Source: Leptolyngbya sp. SIO1E4 (GTDB lineage Bacteria > Cyanobacteriota > Cyanobacteriia > Phormidesmidales > Phormidesmidaceae). Taken from it: a stretch of 64,000 nucleotides of DNA. Where the stretch lies: the NCBI GenBank assembly GCA_010672825.2, contig JAAHFU020000001.1, positions 2,046,001-2,110,000 of the forward strand, read 5' to 3'. Position 1 is the stretch's first letter. Each line of letters begins with the position of its first letter. Shown one piece after another: positions 9,208 to 18,431 of the stretch. The notes beneath the pieces were generated by a model. The model ran no database searches. It saw nothing but the letters and a program-made list of their open reading frames with translations, and was not told where the DNA came from. The position numbers were made by a program, and so were the translations under genes.

Positions 9208-9690
9208 ATGGCAACTATCAAGAAACCGGATCTGAGTGATCCAAAGTTAAGAGAGATGCTCAAGCAGGGAATGGGCCATAACTATTATGGTGAACCCGCT
9301 TGGCCAAACGACCTGCTTTACATTTTCCCAGTCGTTATTCTGGGTAGTATTGCATGCTGCGTCGCTCTCGCAGTGCTTGACCCTGCAATGGTGGGTGAAC
9401 CTGCCAATCCTTTTGCGACCCCCCTTGAAATCTTGCCTGAGTGGTACCTTTACCCCACATTCCAAATTCTTCGAGTTGTCCCCAACAAGCTGTTAGGGAT
9501 TGCGGGCATGACGGCTATTCCTCTGGGGCTGATGTTGGTTCCTTTTCTGGAAAATGTAAACAAGTTTCAGAACCCCTTCCGCCGCCCGGTTGCTACTGCT
9601 GTCTTTTTGTTTGGCACTGTGGTAACTCTGTGGTTAGGGATTGGAGCAACTTTCCCAATCGATACCTCACTGACTCTGGGCTTGTTTTAG
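9208..9690 (+). CDS. petD: Cytochrome b6f complex subunit IV (petD)
   Basis: The 160-residue product has the usual length of subunit IV and begins [12 protein letters not shown], as in other cyanobacteria. It has three membrane segments (about residues 37-58, 94-115 and 128-148). The PEWYLYP motif near residue 76 is the Qo-site element equivalent to PEWY of cytochrome b. It assembles with PetB to form the b-type cytochrome half of b6f. An intrinsic terminator begins 21 bp after the stop, closing the petBD transcript. Confidence 0.99.
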   Translation: MATIKKPDLSDPKLREMLKQGMGHNYYGEPAWPNDLLYIFPVVILGSIACCVALAVLDPAMVGEPANPFATPLEILPEWYLYPTFQILRVVPNKLLGIAGMTAIPLGLMLVPFLENVNKFQNPFRRPVATAVFLFGTVVTLWLGIGATFPIDTSLTLGLF

Positions 9691-9710
9691 GTCATTGTTT
9701 CTTCGTTGTG

Positions 9711-9751
9711 AAAGTCGCTTGTGTTGCAAGGCACAAGCGACTTTCTTTTTG
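9711..9751 (+). terminator. Intrinsic terminator of petBD
   Basis: A perfect 13-bp stem (AAAGTCGCTTGTG at 9711-9723 and its complement at 9732-9744) encloses an 8-nt loop and is followed by CTTTTTG. It ends only 4 bp before the likely TTG start of the next gene, so read-through would be needed for co-transcription. Confidence 0.9.
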
Positions 9752-9755
9752 CTGA

Positions 9756-10244
9756 TTGAGCGTGTTAGAGGTATCAACATCAGAGCATCTGCCAGTCTAC
9801 AGTGATGATCTAGGTAGAGACATGCTGAAGTGTGAGCATTTGGTGGTTGATAGTCGATTAGAAGCTCTATTGAAAGTTCAGCGATGGTTTAAGGAGGTGT
9901 TTGCATCCTTAGAACCTGATCTAGTTTGGGTGAAACATTACTGCGATCGCTTAAATATCGCAGTGGCAGAGGGTTTTACGAACGCGGTTCGCCATGCCCA
10001 TGCCTCTCTCCCTCCTGAAACTCCCATTTCTATAGAAATTTCTGTTGGGGGAGAGCGTATCGATATTTGTATTTGGGATCAGGGAGACCCCTTTGACCCC
10101 AATGAGGTGCGGGAACCGGAACTCGGTAGTCTTCTCCAGGAAGGCGGCTATGGATGGTTTCTTCTGAGAAGAGTAGCTGACCAGGTTACCTACCAGCGCC
10201 GAGAAAATCAGAATTGTCTTGAAATCACTCAATATCGTTCTTAA
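9756..10244 (+). CDS. Anti-sigma-type serine kinase, GHKL ATPase domain (RsbW-like)
   Basis: The 162-residue reading from TTG 9756 contains the whole GHKL ATP-binding domain of anti-sigma factors. The N-box is NIAVAEGFTNAVRHAH (Glu and Asn for Mg-ATP), the G1 region is WDQGDPFDP, and the G2 loop is GGYGWFLLRRVADQV. The family phosphorylates anti-anti-sigma partners and controls sigma factors or other targets; no STAS-domain partner or sigma factor is present in the window. The start is uncertain: TTG 9756, GTG 9762 or ATG 9822 are all possible. The petBD terminator ends immediately upstream, so the TTG would have almost no leader unless transcription comes from within or through the terminator. 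Confidence 0.85.
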   Translation: MSVLEVSTSEHLPVYSDDLGRDMLKCEHLVVDSRLEALLKVQRWFKEVFASLEPDLVWVKHYCDRLNIAVAEGFTNAVRHAHASLPPETPISIEISVGGERIDICIWDQGDPFDPNEVREPELGSLLQEGGYGWFLLRRVADQVTYQRRENQNCLEITQYRS

Positions 10245-10427
10245 CTTGAGCTTTTATTAGCCAACACTGGCAAGACTGCCATAAACTTTACCGGCAGGCG
10301 CCTCTCAAACATAGGTAGGAATTTTCTCAACCTAGAGATGGCTATCTGCTGCTAGGGTCGCTTGTCTCAATCCCTTGGGAATTCTACTAGCAGTATTTAG
10401 TACCGTTTACCTCGTGGTCATAGGGTT

Positions 10428-11555
10428 GTGGTGTTAGTCAAAAAGGCACGTCTAGGATTTGTTTTCTTGCAGGTCTTCTCCTGGGAAGGCGGCATCCAGT
10501 CTTATATTAAAGACGTTCTCAAGGCATACTTAGCCCAGCCAGCTGCGCCACCCGCAGATGTATTCTTACTAAGAGATGGCCCAGATTGTGAGAATCCCTT
10601 TACCGGAGGCAAGCTCACCTTTCACTATCTCGATAGTCGATATGCAAATTTGGGCCGGTTAAAGCTAGCAGCCGGGCTCACCAAGCATCTACTGGCCCGT
10701 CAATACCGTCATGTGATTTGTGGCCATTCCTTACTATCGCCATTAGTTGGCCCCCTTTGCCAGGCTTTTGGGGTGCCCTACACCGTCATGATTTATGGCA
10801 AAGAAGTGTGGGCACCCATACCACCTCGTCAGCAAAAGGCGTTGCAGCAGGCGGCTGGTATTTGGGCAAATAGCCGGTATAGTCGCGACTTAGCCTGTTC
10901 TGCCAATGGTCTAGATCGCACTAAGTTCCACATGCTGCCCTGCATTGTCAATGGTGATGTGTTTACGCCTGGGGAGAAAGATCCGGGTCTAGTGGCTCAA
11001 TATGGCTTGCAGAATAGTCGCGTGTTGATGACAGTAGCCCGGTTATGGCCTGGAGACATCTACAAAGGGGTCGATGTGACGATTCGAGCCCTACCCAAGA
11101 TTTTGCAGGCATTTCCAGACGTGAAGTACTTAGTCATTGGTCGAGGCGAGGATCAGCCCCGGTTGGCCCAGTTAGCCCAGGATATGGAAGTCAGCGATCG
11201 CGTTGTTTTTGCTGGCTTCGTCCCTGATGAAGCCCTTGTAGCCCATTATCGATTGGCTGATGCCTATATCATGCCTTCTAAAGAAGGATTCGGTATTGTC
11301 TATTTAGAAGCGATGGCTTGCGGCGTTCCAACCCTCTCTGGAGATGATGACGGTTCTGCTGACCCATTGCAGGATAGCCGAGTTGGTTGGCGGGTTCCCC
11401 ACCGTGATCCCCATGCGGTTGCTCAAGCCTGTATCGAAATCTTACAGGGCGAAGATCGCCGCTGCAATGGAGACTGGCTACGAGAGCAAACCCTGGCCTC
11501 TTTCAGCCCCGAGAGTTTGAAAAAAGAGATGGGCCAGCTATTGCTAAAGTTCTAA
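10428..11555 (+). CDS. Glycosyltransferase family 4 (GT-B fold)
   Basis: This 375-residue protein begins with GTG at 10428. The N-terminal Rossmann half has the acceptor loop SWEGGIQSYIKD, and the C-terminal half has TVARLWPGDIYKGVD and then the retaining-GT4 element SKEGFGIVYLEAMACGVP with the two conserved Glu seven residues apart. It should transfer a sugar from an activated nucleotide donor. Donor and acceptor are not predictable. It is followed by a methyltransferase 83 bp downstream, which fits a small cell-surface glycan locus, though only weakly. Confidence 0.92.
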   Translation: MVLVKKARLGFVFLQVFSWEGGIQSYIKDVLKAYLAQPAAPPADVFLLRDGPDCENPFTGGKLTFHYLDSRYANLGRLKLAAGLTKHLLARQYRHVICGHSLLSPLVGPLCQAFGVPYTVMIYGKEVWAPIPPRQQKALQQAAGIWANSRYSRDLACSANGLDRTKFHMLPCIVNGDVFTPGEKDPGLVAQYGLQNSRVLMTVARLWPGDIYKGVDVTIRALPKILQAFPDVKYLVIGRGEDQPRLAQLAQDMEVSDRVVFAGFVPDEALVAHYRLADAYIMPSKEGFGIVYLEAMACGVPTLSGDDDGSADPLQDSRVGWRVPHRDPHAVAQACIEILQGEDRRCNGDWLREQTLASFSPESLKKEMGQLLLKF

Positions 11556-11638
11556 TCACCTACCTCTGCTGGTGTGTTCGAGAAATAGGCTCATTTCTCT
11601 GCACTTAAAGTGTTGAACTGAAAGTGTCATGATGAGTC

Positions 11639-12238
11639 ATGTGGAATCACAACACCCACTTTCACAACTACTTGCTGCGTCAACTTCCTATCAAGGTTAA
11701 CCATGCCCTAGACGTAGGCTGTGGATTAGGCCTATTCGCATATAAACTGGCTGGGCGAGCCAATGGGGTGCATGCGCTGGATGTCAATGGCACCGTCTTA
11801 AGTGAAGCCGCAAGCTGTCACACTGCACCCAACATTCACTATCTCCATACCGACTTCCTTGAGGCCGACTTACCCGCCGCTGCCTATGATGTCATCGTAT
11901 CTATTGCTTCACTCCACCACATGGATCTGGAAACCGCACTTGAAAAGATGAGGGCTCTCCTACGTCCATCTGGAACACTGCTTATTCTTGGACTTTATCG
12001 GGAAGCAACAGTAGCAGATTACCTGTATAGCGCTATCTCCGTTCCCATTAACCGCATTTGTCTGATCCGGCATCAATCATCCAGATCGACCTCAGCGATT
12101 GTCGCCCCTACTTGCCCTGCAACATTATCACTTAGGCAAATTAAAACAGTGGCAAGCACCGTGCTGCCCGGCTTTTCCTTAAAGAGACATCTATTCTGGC
12201 GCTATTCGCTAATTTGGCACAAGAGCATAAATTCCTGA
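11639..12238 (+). CDS. Class I SAM-dependent methyltransferase
   Basis: The 199-residue product starts at ATG 11639; an in-frame stop two codons upstream fixes the limit. Motif I is ALDVGCGLGLFAYKLA (about residue 23), the acidic motif II is HALDVN, and the post-I region has YDVIVSIASLHHM. The C-terminal third (after residue 115) contains a hydrophobic, probably substrate-covering region and ends in LKRHLFWRYSLIWHK, a tail common to a group of small methyltransferases of unknown substrate. It is most likely cytoplasmic. It follows the GT4 gene on the same strand. Confidence 0.87.
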   Translation: MWNHNTHFHNYLLRQLPIKVNHALDVGCGLGLFAYKLAGRANGVHALDVNGTVLSEAASCHTAPNIHYLHTDFLEADLPAAAYDVIVSIASLHHMDLETALEKMRALLRPSGTLLILGLYREATVADYLYSAISVPINRICLIRHQSSRSTSAIVAPTCPATLSLRQIKTVASTVLPGFSLKRHLFWRYSLIWHKSINS

Positions 12239-12297
12239 GCATCCAGTCTTGACAGAGGCGAGGCCATGGGCGCCGCCCCTGCCAACTTGTGAGACAT

Positions 12298-12948
12298 TTA
12301 CTCAGCAGGCAACAGCTGAATATTAGAGAAGCGGAAGACTTGCTCCTCAGAGCCCCGCTCAGTCTCAGTCTGAATCTTGCGCTCGGAAAGAATTACGTAA
12401 TTGCCAACTTTCTCGTAAGCGTCTTCGAAGACACTGCGGCCCCCCTTCTGCTCACCCGTTTTAGGGTCGTGATAGATAGAGTCATAGCGATGAGACAAGT
12501 AGCCTTCGCCAGTATCATGGCTGCTGAAGGTGTAGATGGTGACAACAACACCGTGAATATGGCGGTGTACCATGCTGACTTCGTTATTCCGTATCTGGTA
12601 GCTATCGCCCTCGGCTTTGCCACCCATTAAAATTTCAACGGCACCATTATCCAACGTCTTACCATAGGAAAAGGTATTCGCTCCGTGAGTATCTTCAAAG
12701 GAACGACGAATACGGTGAATAGCCACCTCCCACAGCTGATTATGGATGGCTTTCTTGGCGCTTTCGTCTTCAATCTCTAAGACGTCTGCTTTGAGATCAG
12801 GATTCACGCGGGCCTTAGCGGTGACCGTGGTGTCGCCGGAGACGAAAGTGACATCGGCCGTATAGCCAGGGAAAGACTGATCCCACGTATATCGGTTCTC
12901 GTAGGCCGAGCGGAAAAAGTCGCGAGCCGAGACTTGAGTCCCTACCAT
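12298..12948 (-). CDS. DUF3386-like cyanobacterial protein
   Basis: A 216-residue soluble protein with no signal peptide. It begins MVGTQVSARDFFRSAYENRYTWD and contains many beta-strand-like stretches, for example ADVTFVSGDTTVTAKARV and GVVVTIYTFSSHDTGEGYLSHRY. I recognise the pattern as a cyanobacteria-specific family, which I believe is DUF3386; function is unknown. It lies downstream of, and convergent with, the methyltransferase and is divergent from glgA, with 236 bp between the two starts. Confidence 0.82.
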   Translation of the reverse strand: MVGTQVSARDFFRSAYENRYTWDQSFPGYTADVTFVSGDTTVTAKARVNPDLKADVLEIEDESAKKAIHNQLWEVAIHRIRRSFEDTHGANTFSYGKTLDNGAVEILMGGKAEGDSYQIRNNEVSMVHRHIHGVVVTIYTFSSHDTGEGYLSHRYDSIYHDPKTGEQKGGRSVFEDAYEKVGNYVILSERKIQTETERGSEEQVFRFSNIQLLPAE

Positions 12949-13184
12949 ACGTTACTCCTAGTGTATTTAAGGATTGTTCTCTTAGCATAGTAGCGCTATG
13001 ACTCTGGCGAAGGCAGGGAACCAGAGCAATCCAGACAGACCGCAATTTATCAGCTTGTTTTCTAGAAAGCATGGGCTTGAGAGGAAAGGATTCAAAATCT
13101 GTCCAAGATCCTCTTGCCTCTGCAGAACGATCCTGTTTGAATAAAATCAAAACAAAATGAACTTTTATTAAACGAGGATTTCCT

Positions 13185-14660
13185 ATGTACATTGTGCAGA
13201 TTGCCTCGGAATGTGCCCCAGTCATTAAGGCAGGCGGTCTCGGGGATGTGGTTTATGGACTAAGCCGCGAACTTGAAGATCGGGGACATTGTGTTGAGCT
13301 GATCCTGCCGAAGTACAACAACATGCGCTACGACCATATCTGGGGGCTGCACGATGCCTATCGAGAGCTATATGTGCCGTGGTACGGTGGGGCGGTTCAC
13401 TGCTCAGTCTTTTGTGGGTGGGTACACGGGCGGGTCTGTTTCTTTATTGAGCCTCATTCTCAAGACTTTTTCTTTGATCGCGATACCTACTATGGCTGTG
13501 ATGATGACCCTATGCGCTTTGCCTTTTTTAGCAAAGCCGCTCTAGAGTTTTTGCTCCAAAGCAATAAGCGTCCTGACGTGCTCCACTGCCATGATTGGCA
13601 AACGGGCTTGGTCCCGGTGATGCTTTATGAGATGTACCAGTATCACGGGATGGAACATCAGCGAGTGGTGTACACCATTCACAACTTTAAGCATCAAGGG
13701 TTTGGGGGATCAGAAATCTTGTGGGCTACGGGGTTAAATCGAGAGTCCTACTACTTTCACTACGATCGCCTGCGCGACAACTTCAATCCTTTTTCCCTCA
13801 ACTTCATGAAAGCGGGGATTGTTTACTCCAACCACGTCAATACTGTCTCGCCGCACCATGCTTGGGAAGCGATGTATGCAGACTGCGGGTTTGGGTTGGG
13901 GAGTACCTTACACATGAAGAGTTTCAAGTTTTCTGGCATTCTCAACGGCGTGGACTACAAAATTTGGAGCCCAGCTGTAGATACGCATTTACCTTATCCT
14001 TACAGCCTTAGCACCGTTGAAGACAAAGCCCTCAACAAAAAGGCGTTACAAGAACGATTACTGCTACGGGCCTCTGATAAACCTATCGTGGCGTATATTG
14101 GTCGCCTGGATGAACAAAAAGGGGTGCACTTAGTCCACCATGCAATGTATTACGCCTTAAACCGAGGTGCTCAGTTTATCTTGCTAGGCTCTGCGACTGA
14201 TCGTCGGATTAATGATTGGTTCTGGCATGAGAAAGCCCACCTCAACGATAATCCCGACATTCATCTAGAGTTGAGCTTTAACGAGGAGTTGGCTCACTTA
14301 ATCTATGCGGGAGCCGACATGATGGTCGTGCCCAGCAATTTTGAGCCCTGTGGTCTGACTCAGCTAATTTCTATGAAATATGGGACAGTGCCTATCGTGC
14401 GAGGGGTTGGGGGCCTCGTGAGCACCGTTTTCGACTGGGATTATGACACCGAGCATCCTTCTGAAGAGCGAACTGGGTTCGTCTTTTATGAAACCGATAA
14501 CTATGCCGTAGAGTCGGCCCTTAACCGCGCCCTCGATCTCTATTACAACGAGCCTAGGATTTTCCAGCAGTTAGCGATTCAGGGGATGCAGTACGACTAC
14601 TCTTGGACCAATTCCGGTGGTGAATACATTAAGGTGTACGATTACATCCGGCACAAGTAA
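13185..14660 (+). CDS. glgA: Glycogen synthase, GlgA2-like
   Basis: This 491-residue GT5 enzyme transfers glucose from ADP-glucose to the non-reducing end of glycogen. The ADP-glucose-binding loop reads KAGGLGDV (residues 16-23) instead of the usual KTGGLGDV. Further motifs are VLHCHDWQTG, YTIHNFKHQG, LNGVDYKIWSP, and the C-terminal VPSNFEPCGLTQL containing the catalytic Glu. Cyanobacteria usually carry two isoforms; the length and the Ala in the KxGGLGDV loop suggest the GlgA2 type. An AGGA ribosome-binding site lies about 10 bp upstream of the ATG. No other glycogen gene is adjacent. Confidence 0.95.
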   Translation: MYIVQIASECAPVIKAGGLGDVVYGLSRELEDRGHCVELILPKYNNMRYDHIWGLHDAYRELYVPWYGGAVHCSVFCGWVHGRVCFFIEPHSQDFFFDRDTYYGCDDDPMRFAFFSKAALEFLLQSNKRPDVLHCHDWQTGLVPVMLYEMYQYHGMEHQRVVYTIHNFKHQGFGGSEILWATGLNRESYYFHYDRLRDNFNPFSLNFMKAGIVYSNHVNTVSPHHAWEAMYADCGFGLGSTLHMKSFKFSGILNGVDYKIWSPAVDTHLPYPYSLSTVEDKALNKKALQERLLLRASDKPIVAYIGRLDEQKGVHLVHHAMYYALNRGAQFILLGSATDRRINDWFWHEKAHLNDNPDIHLELSFNEELAHLIYAGADMMVVPSNFEPCGLTQLISMKYGTVPIVRGVGGLVSTVFDWDYDTEHPSEERTGFVFYETDNYAVESALNRALDLYYNEPRIFQQLAIQGMQYDYSWTNSGGEYIKVYDYIRHK

Positions 14661-14696
14661 CACCCAATATCTTGAACAAGTTCAACACTCACCGGG

Positions 14697-14780
14697 ATAT
14701 GGCCTGGTTCGGTTCAGTCTATCTGGGTCAAGACCGGGTATAAGGTCTAGGGTGTAGTGTATCTAGATGCAAACCGCTAT
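14697..14780 (-). repeat. Interspersed repeat family 1, copy C
   Basis: About 84 bp in minus orientation between the convergent ends of glgA and the MurG-like gene. Read on the minus strand it starts ATAGCGGTTTGCA, has ACACCCTAGACC, then GGTCTTGACCCAGAT, and ends GAACCAGGCC. The inner CTGG of the hairpin is altered to CTGA. Confidence 0.8.
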
Positions 14781-14856
14781 CTGTAGATTGCGGTTGCTTG
14801 AACAAAACTCCTGTGATGGTAGCTTGCCTATGCTGTAGGTGCGAGATCGCGCTGAC

Positions 14857-15936
14857 TCACGGGTTGAGAAACTCAATGATTGCCTGTGCAATTTCCTGAT
14901 TACCTTCTTTGCCTAGCTGTTGCGAGGTACGGGGTGGGTTGGGTGACTCCTTGAGGAAATCCCAGTCTCCTTCAACAAATTCAGCGGGGGTGAGAACCTG
15001 GTGATAGCTGTGATCTTGCAGGCCTGCGACTAATACGGGGCCTTCTGCAAAGTCATCACGAGTTACGGTGACAACAGGGATGTCAAGGCGACAGGCTTCA
15101 GAAAAGGTGCTGAACCCTGGCTTAGAAACAACTCGGCAACACAACGGCATCAAATCCACCGGACGCAGAGAGCGATCAGTGATTTTGCAGAGGTTAGGGA
15201 GATCAGGTGCTTGGCGGTCAAAGGTGATGAACTGCCAGTCTGAAAAACGTTTCAGATTGTCGTAGGGGATCTGAGCTAAGCCTAAGCCGCCAAATGTGAG
15301 GAGAATCGTTTGCTCAGCTGGCGCAGTAATCTGAAAGCGCGATCGCAGCTCCTCAACCGTTTGGCGGGGCGTCCCTCCAGTCAGGCCTACATCGGTAACG
15401 GAGGGGAAAGCAGCCATCGGTTCGTGGAATGGCAGACGGAAAAGGCGATCGCACTGGCGAAAACAATCCGCAATCCAGTCAGAAATTGCGATGAACTCTC
15501 CTCCCCAAGGTCGATAGATGAAATCCCAGCCAAAGTTGCTCATCATCCAGCAGGGAACGCTGGCAGTTTTAGCAGCGATCGCAACCAAGGGAGGGATATC
15601 CCCTAAAACGAGATCAACGTGTGCAGACTGTAAAAAAGTCGCTTCCCGCTCAATCAGTTCAGATTGCTGCTGCTGAATGGCCATCAGGGCAGACAACGTC
15701 GCCGGTTTGTCCATCGTGAGGCTATCTTGCTGCAATACCCCGACATCTAGTGCTGTTTCGCGTCGTGTAAAAGGCACATCTAAATAACTGGTGAGCAGCC
15801 ATTGGGGAGCCGTGGTGGCCAAAATAATATCAATGTCAGGGGCAAGTTGCTTGACCGTAGCTGCGACAGAAGTTGCGCGGGTAGCGTGACCAAACCCGTG
15901 ATTTGTAATCGCCACATAAAGGGTTCGACGTCCCAT
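14857..15936 (-). CDS. MurG/GT28-like glycosyltransferase
   Basis: This 359-residue protein has a GT-B fold of the UDP-sugar-transferase type. The N-terminal loop is VAITNHGFGHATRATSV (residues 6-22), where GFGH resembles the GxGH loop of MurG-like enzymes. The C-terminal half has LLTFGGLGLAQ and then VSKPGFSTFSEA, the donor-binding KPG element. Related domains form the N-terminal part of arabinokinase-like proteins. It is a cytoplasmic or peripheral enzyme with unknown donor and acceptor. It is separated from ftsH by a 342-bp intergenic region full of repeats. Confidence 0.85.
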   Translation of the reverse strand: MGRRTLYVAITNHGFGHATRATSVAATVKQLAPDIDIILATTAPQWLLTSYLDVPFTRRETALDVGVLQQDSLTMDKPATLSALMAIQQQQSELIEREATFLQSAHVDLVLGDIPPLVAIAAKTASVPCWMMSNFGWDFIYRPWGGEFIAISDWIADCFRQCDRLFRLPFHEPMAAFPSVTDVGLTGGTPRQTVEELRSRFQITAPAEQTILLTFGGLGLAQIPYDNLKRFSDWQFITFDRQAPDLPNLCKITDRSLRPVDLMPLCCRVVSKPGFSTFSEACRLDIPVVTVTRDDFAEGPVLVAGLQDHSYHQVLTPAEFVEGDWDFLKESPNPPRTSQQLGKEGNQEIAQAIIEFLNP

Positions 15937-16040
15937 CCCTATCTCCCAAAGTCAAAACATTGCAAAGCTTAATCGAGAATGGTGGATTGTTAAACCTTGC
16001 TGATACGGCTCGAACCATTAGACGGCTTAACGCATATAGC

Positions 16041-16096
16041 AACAGGCATAAATCAAACCCTTGCTGCATAAGGATGCCAGGAAATCCGATTGTCCT
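16041..16096 (+). repeat. Interspersed repeat family 2, left part, interrupted
   Basis: It shares with 54493-54555 an ACAGGCA start, then AAACC(C)TTGCTGCAT, then CCAGGAAATC(C/T)GATTGTCCT. Here the match stops at TCCT, exactly where a family 1 copy begins, and resumes after it. Confidence 0.7.
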
Positions 16097-16191
16097 ATCG
16101 CCTTGTTCAGTTGAGTCCAGTACATCTGGGTCAAGACAGGGGCTAGGGTTTGGGGTCTAGGGTGGGCTTTATCCGAGTGCAAACCGCTATC
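16095..16191 (-). repeat. Interspersed repeat family 1, copy D (one of the fullest)
   Basis: About 97 bp. On the minus strand it begins GATAGCGGTTTGCAC, carries ACCCTAGACCCC and a second ACCCTAGCCCC, then TGTCTTGACCCAG, ATGTA, CTGGACTCAACTGAA, and ends CAAGGCGATAG. The CCAG-ATGTA-CTGG hairpin is intact. Confidence 0.85.
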
Positions 16192-16217
16192 ACCAGAATT
16201 TCAGGTGCAATATCCAT

Positions 16218-16247
16218 AAAAAAACTCGCCCTCCGGAGGAAGGCGAG
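16218..16247 (-). terminator. Intrinsic terminator of ftsH
   Basis: On the minus strand a GC-rich stem starting CTCGCC and ending GGCGAG is followed directly by seven T. It lies about 32 bp beyond the ftsH stop codon. Confidence 0.9.
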
Positions 16248-16278
16248 CCTTGTTACACATTCAGAAAACTAGCTTTGT

Positions 16279-18165
16279 TTAGATCTGAGTCACCAGCTGC
16301 TCTTTTTCAGGAACGGTGGTGTACTCAGACACAATCTGACGAAACTCATCGCCATCAATGGTTTCCTTCTCAATCAAAAGGTCTACCAGGCGGTCAATCG
16401 CCATGCGATTATCGCGGATGATCTGCTTCGTTTCTACGTAGCACTTATCCACAATGGCTCGGACTTGAACATCAATACGAGAGGCGATTTCCTCAGAATA
16501 CTCTGAGCGATTCAGCCAATCGCGCCCCAGGAATACCTCACCCTGAGAACTTTCAAGCGACAGTGGCCCCAGATCAGACATACCAAAGCGAGTGACCATC
16601 TGCCGGGCCATGCCAGTTACCTGTTGCAGGTCATTGCCTGCCCCCGTGGTAACTTCAGCATCGCCAAAGATAACGTCTTCAGCAGCGCGACCGCCTAAGG
16701 CACCCTCAATGCGCGCCAGAATCTGAGCACGAGAGATCAGGGTTTGGTCTTCACTAGGGGTAAACCAAGTAAGACCCTGAGCCTGTCCACGAGGAATCAG
16801 GGTTACCTTCTGCACCGGATCATGCGCTTTGACCAGAGTCCCGACAATGGCATGACCCACTTCGTGATAGGCAATCAACCGCTTGCTCTTGCTATCGACC
16901 AGCGGCGTCCCTTCCATACCCGCTACAACCCGATCCACGGCGTCGTCAATCTCCAACATCGTGATCGCCTCTTTGCGACGACGCGCCGTCAAGATGGCTG
17001 CTTCATTGAGCAAGTTAGCGAGATCAGCACCCGTAAAGCCAGGAGTCCGGCGGGCGATCGCATCTAGAGACACTTCATCCGCGAGCTTTTTATTGCGGGC
17101 ATGGACGTCGAGAATCTCCAAACGACCTTTAACATCCGGGGGATCAACCATAATCTGGCGATCAAAGCGACCAGGACGTAACAAGGCAGAATCGAGAACA
17201 TCCACGCGGTTGGTTGCAGCAATGATAATGATGCCAGTGTTGCCTTCAAAGCCGTCCATTTCGGTCAGCAACTGGTTCAGGGTTTGTTCCCGCTCATCGT
17301 TGCCGCCACCGATACCTGCACCCCGTTGACGACCTACAGCGTCAATCTCATCGATGAAAACAATACAGGGCGCGTTGTCCTTCGCTTTCTTGAAGAGGTC
17401 ACGGACACGAGAGGCGCCAACCCCCACAAACATCTCCACGAATTCTGAACCAGAGATGCTGAAGAACGGAACGCCTGCTTCACCTGCGATCGCCTTAGCC
17501 AGCAGAGTCTTACCGGTTCCAGGTGGGCCTACTAATAACACCCCTTTCGGGATACGGGCTCCCACTGCCGTAAAGCGCTCAGGCTTCTTCAAGAAAGTAA
17601 CAACCTCTTGCAGCTCTTCCTTTGCTTCTTCGATACCTGCCACGTCATCAAAGACCACGCCAGTTTTGGCTTCCATCATGAAGCGCGCCTTCGACTTGCC
17701 AAAGTTCATGGCTTGCCCCGGCCCCCCTGGCACGTTGCTAGAACGACGGAACAAGAAGAACAAACCACCAATGAGCAGGAAAGGGAATAACAGATTTCCT
17801 AGGATGCCCCAAACTGCACCATTGCTTCGAGGGGGATGAGAGTCAATACTGATGTCGGAACTCTTCAATCGCGTGATGAGTTCAGGAGTATTGCCGGGAA
17901 GATCAACCCGCCAGCGCTGTACCCGATTATCCAGCTGTGGGTCAACCGCCTCAACAATGGCAGTACGCCCCCCATCGTAAAGATCTACCGCCATTACACG
18001 ACCGGCATCCAGATAATCTAGAAAGCGGCCATAGGTCATCCGAGTGTTCGCAGCATTACGCCCCGGATCGGCAGCGTTAGTCGAAAAGGCGCCTTGCCAA
18101 AAGAAGAAGCCTACAACCAAAATTGGTAGCGCCCATAAGAGGACAACTCTCCAAGAAAGTTTCAT
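16279..18165 (-). CDS. ftsH: ATP-dependent zinc metalloprotease FtsH (FtsH2-like, thylakoid quality control)
   Basis: From ATG 18165 the protein has 628 residues and begins [14 protein letters not shown], the usual FtsH2-type start; an upstream ATG at 18234 would add 23 unlikely residues. Two membrane helices lie at about residues 6-24 and 118-136, with a lumenal domain between. The AAA module has [21 protein letters not shown] and the second region of homology [20 protein letters not shown]. The zinc site is HEVGH at residues 434-438, and the [16 protein letters not shown] tail follows. Strong similarity to the Synechocystis slr0228 type, from memory, points to the FtsH2 subunit that removes damaged D1 during photosystem II repair. 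A hairpin terminator follows the gene. Confidence 0.97.
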   Translation of the reverse strand: MKLSWRVVLLWALPILVVGFFFWQGAFSTNAADPGRNAANTRMTYGRFLDYLDAGRVMAVDLYDGGRTAIVEAVDPQLDNRVQRWRVDLPGNTPELITRLKSSDISIDSHPPRSNGAVWGILGNLLFPFLLIGGLFFLFRRSSNVPGGPGQAMNFGKSKARFMMEAKTGVVFDDVAGIEEAKEELQEVVTFLKKPERFTAVGARIPKGVLLVGPPGTGKTLLAKAIAGEAGVPFFSISGSEFVEMFVGVGASRVRDLFKKAKDNAPCIVFIDEIDAVGRQRGAGIGGGNDEREQTLNQLLTEMDGFEGNTGIIIIAATNRVDVLDSALLRPGRFDRQIMVDPPDVKGRLEILDVHARNKKLADEVSLDAIARRTPGFTGADLANLLNEAAILTARRRKEAITMLEIDDAVDRVVAGMEGTPLVDSKSKRLIAYHEVGHAIVGTLVKAHDPVQKVTLIPRGQAQGLTWFTPSEDQTLISRAQILARIEGALGGRAAEDVIFGDAEVTTGAGNDLQQVTGMARQMVTRFGMSDLGPLSLESSQGEVFLGRDWLNRSEYSEEIASRIDVQVRAIVDKCYVETKQIIRDNRMAIDRLVDLLIEKETIDGDEFRQIVSEYTTVPEKEQLVTQI

Positions 18166-18431
18166 AACCAGGTGGCCTCTAAAGCATCGTTGAACATCAA
18201 AACCTGTGAAAGCCTCTAAACGCAAAGCGCACATCGAGACAACGTTAGTTTCTTAAATATGACTCATACTGTTAACGCTTTGACGACAAGTCTGTATCTG
18301 ACTATCGTTTCGTCAACAATATGAGCGACTGTTAACTAAATTTAACGTAATTTCAACGGTCTGATCAAATCGAACCGAAGGTATAGCTTTGGAGCGATCG
18401 CGCTCGTGAAACCATCAATGCTTAAGGTTGA

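Larger units (their letters stand above)
15937..16278. other. 342-bp intergenic region, repeats and terminator
   Basis: No gene is seen. The region holds a family 2 repeat segment (16041-16096), a family 1 copy (16095-16191), a short right-hand piece resembling family 2 (16192-16206), and the ftsH terminator (16218-16247). Confidence 0.7.

Noticed and set aside
12289-12630. A 113-codon plus-strand frame
   Set aside because: It is antisense to the DUF3386-like gene.
17354-17839. A 161-codon plus-strand frame
   Set aside because: It is wholly antisense to the FtsH AAA domain and is a codon-usage shadow.
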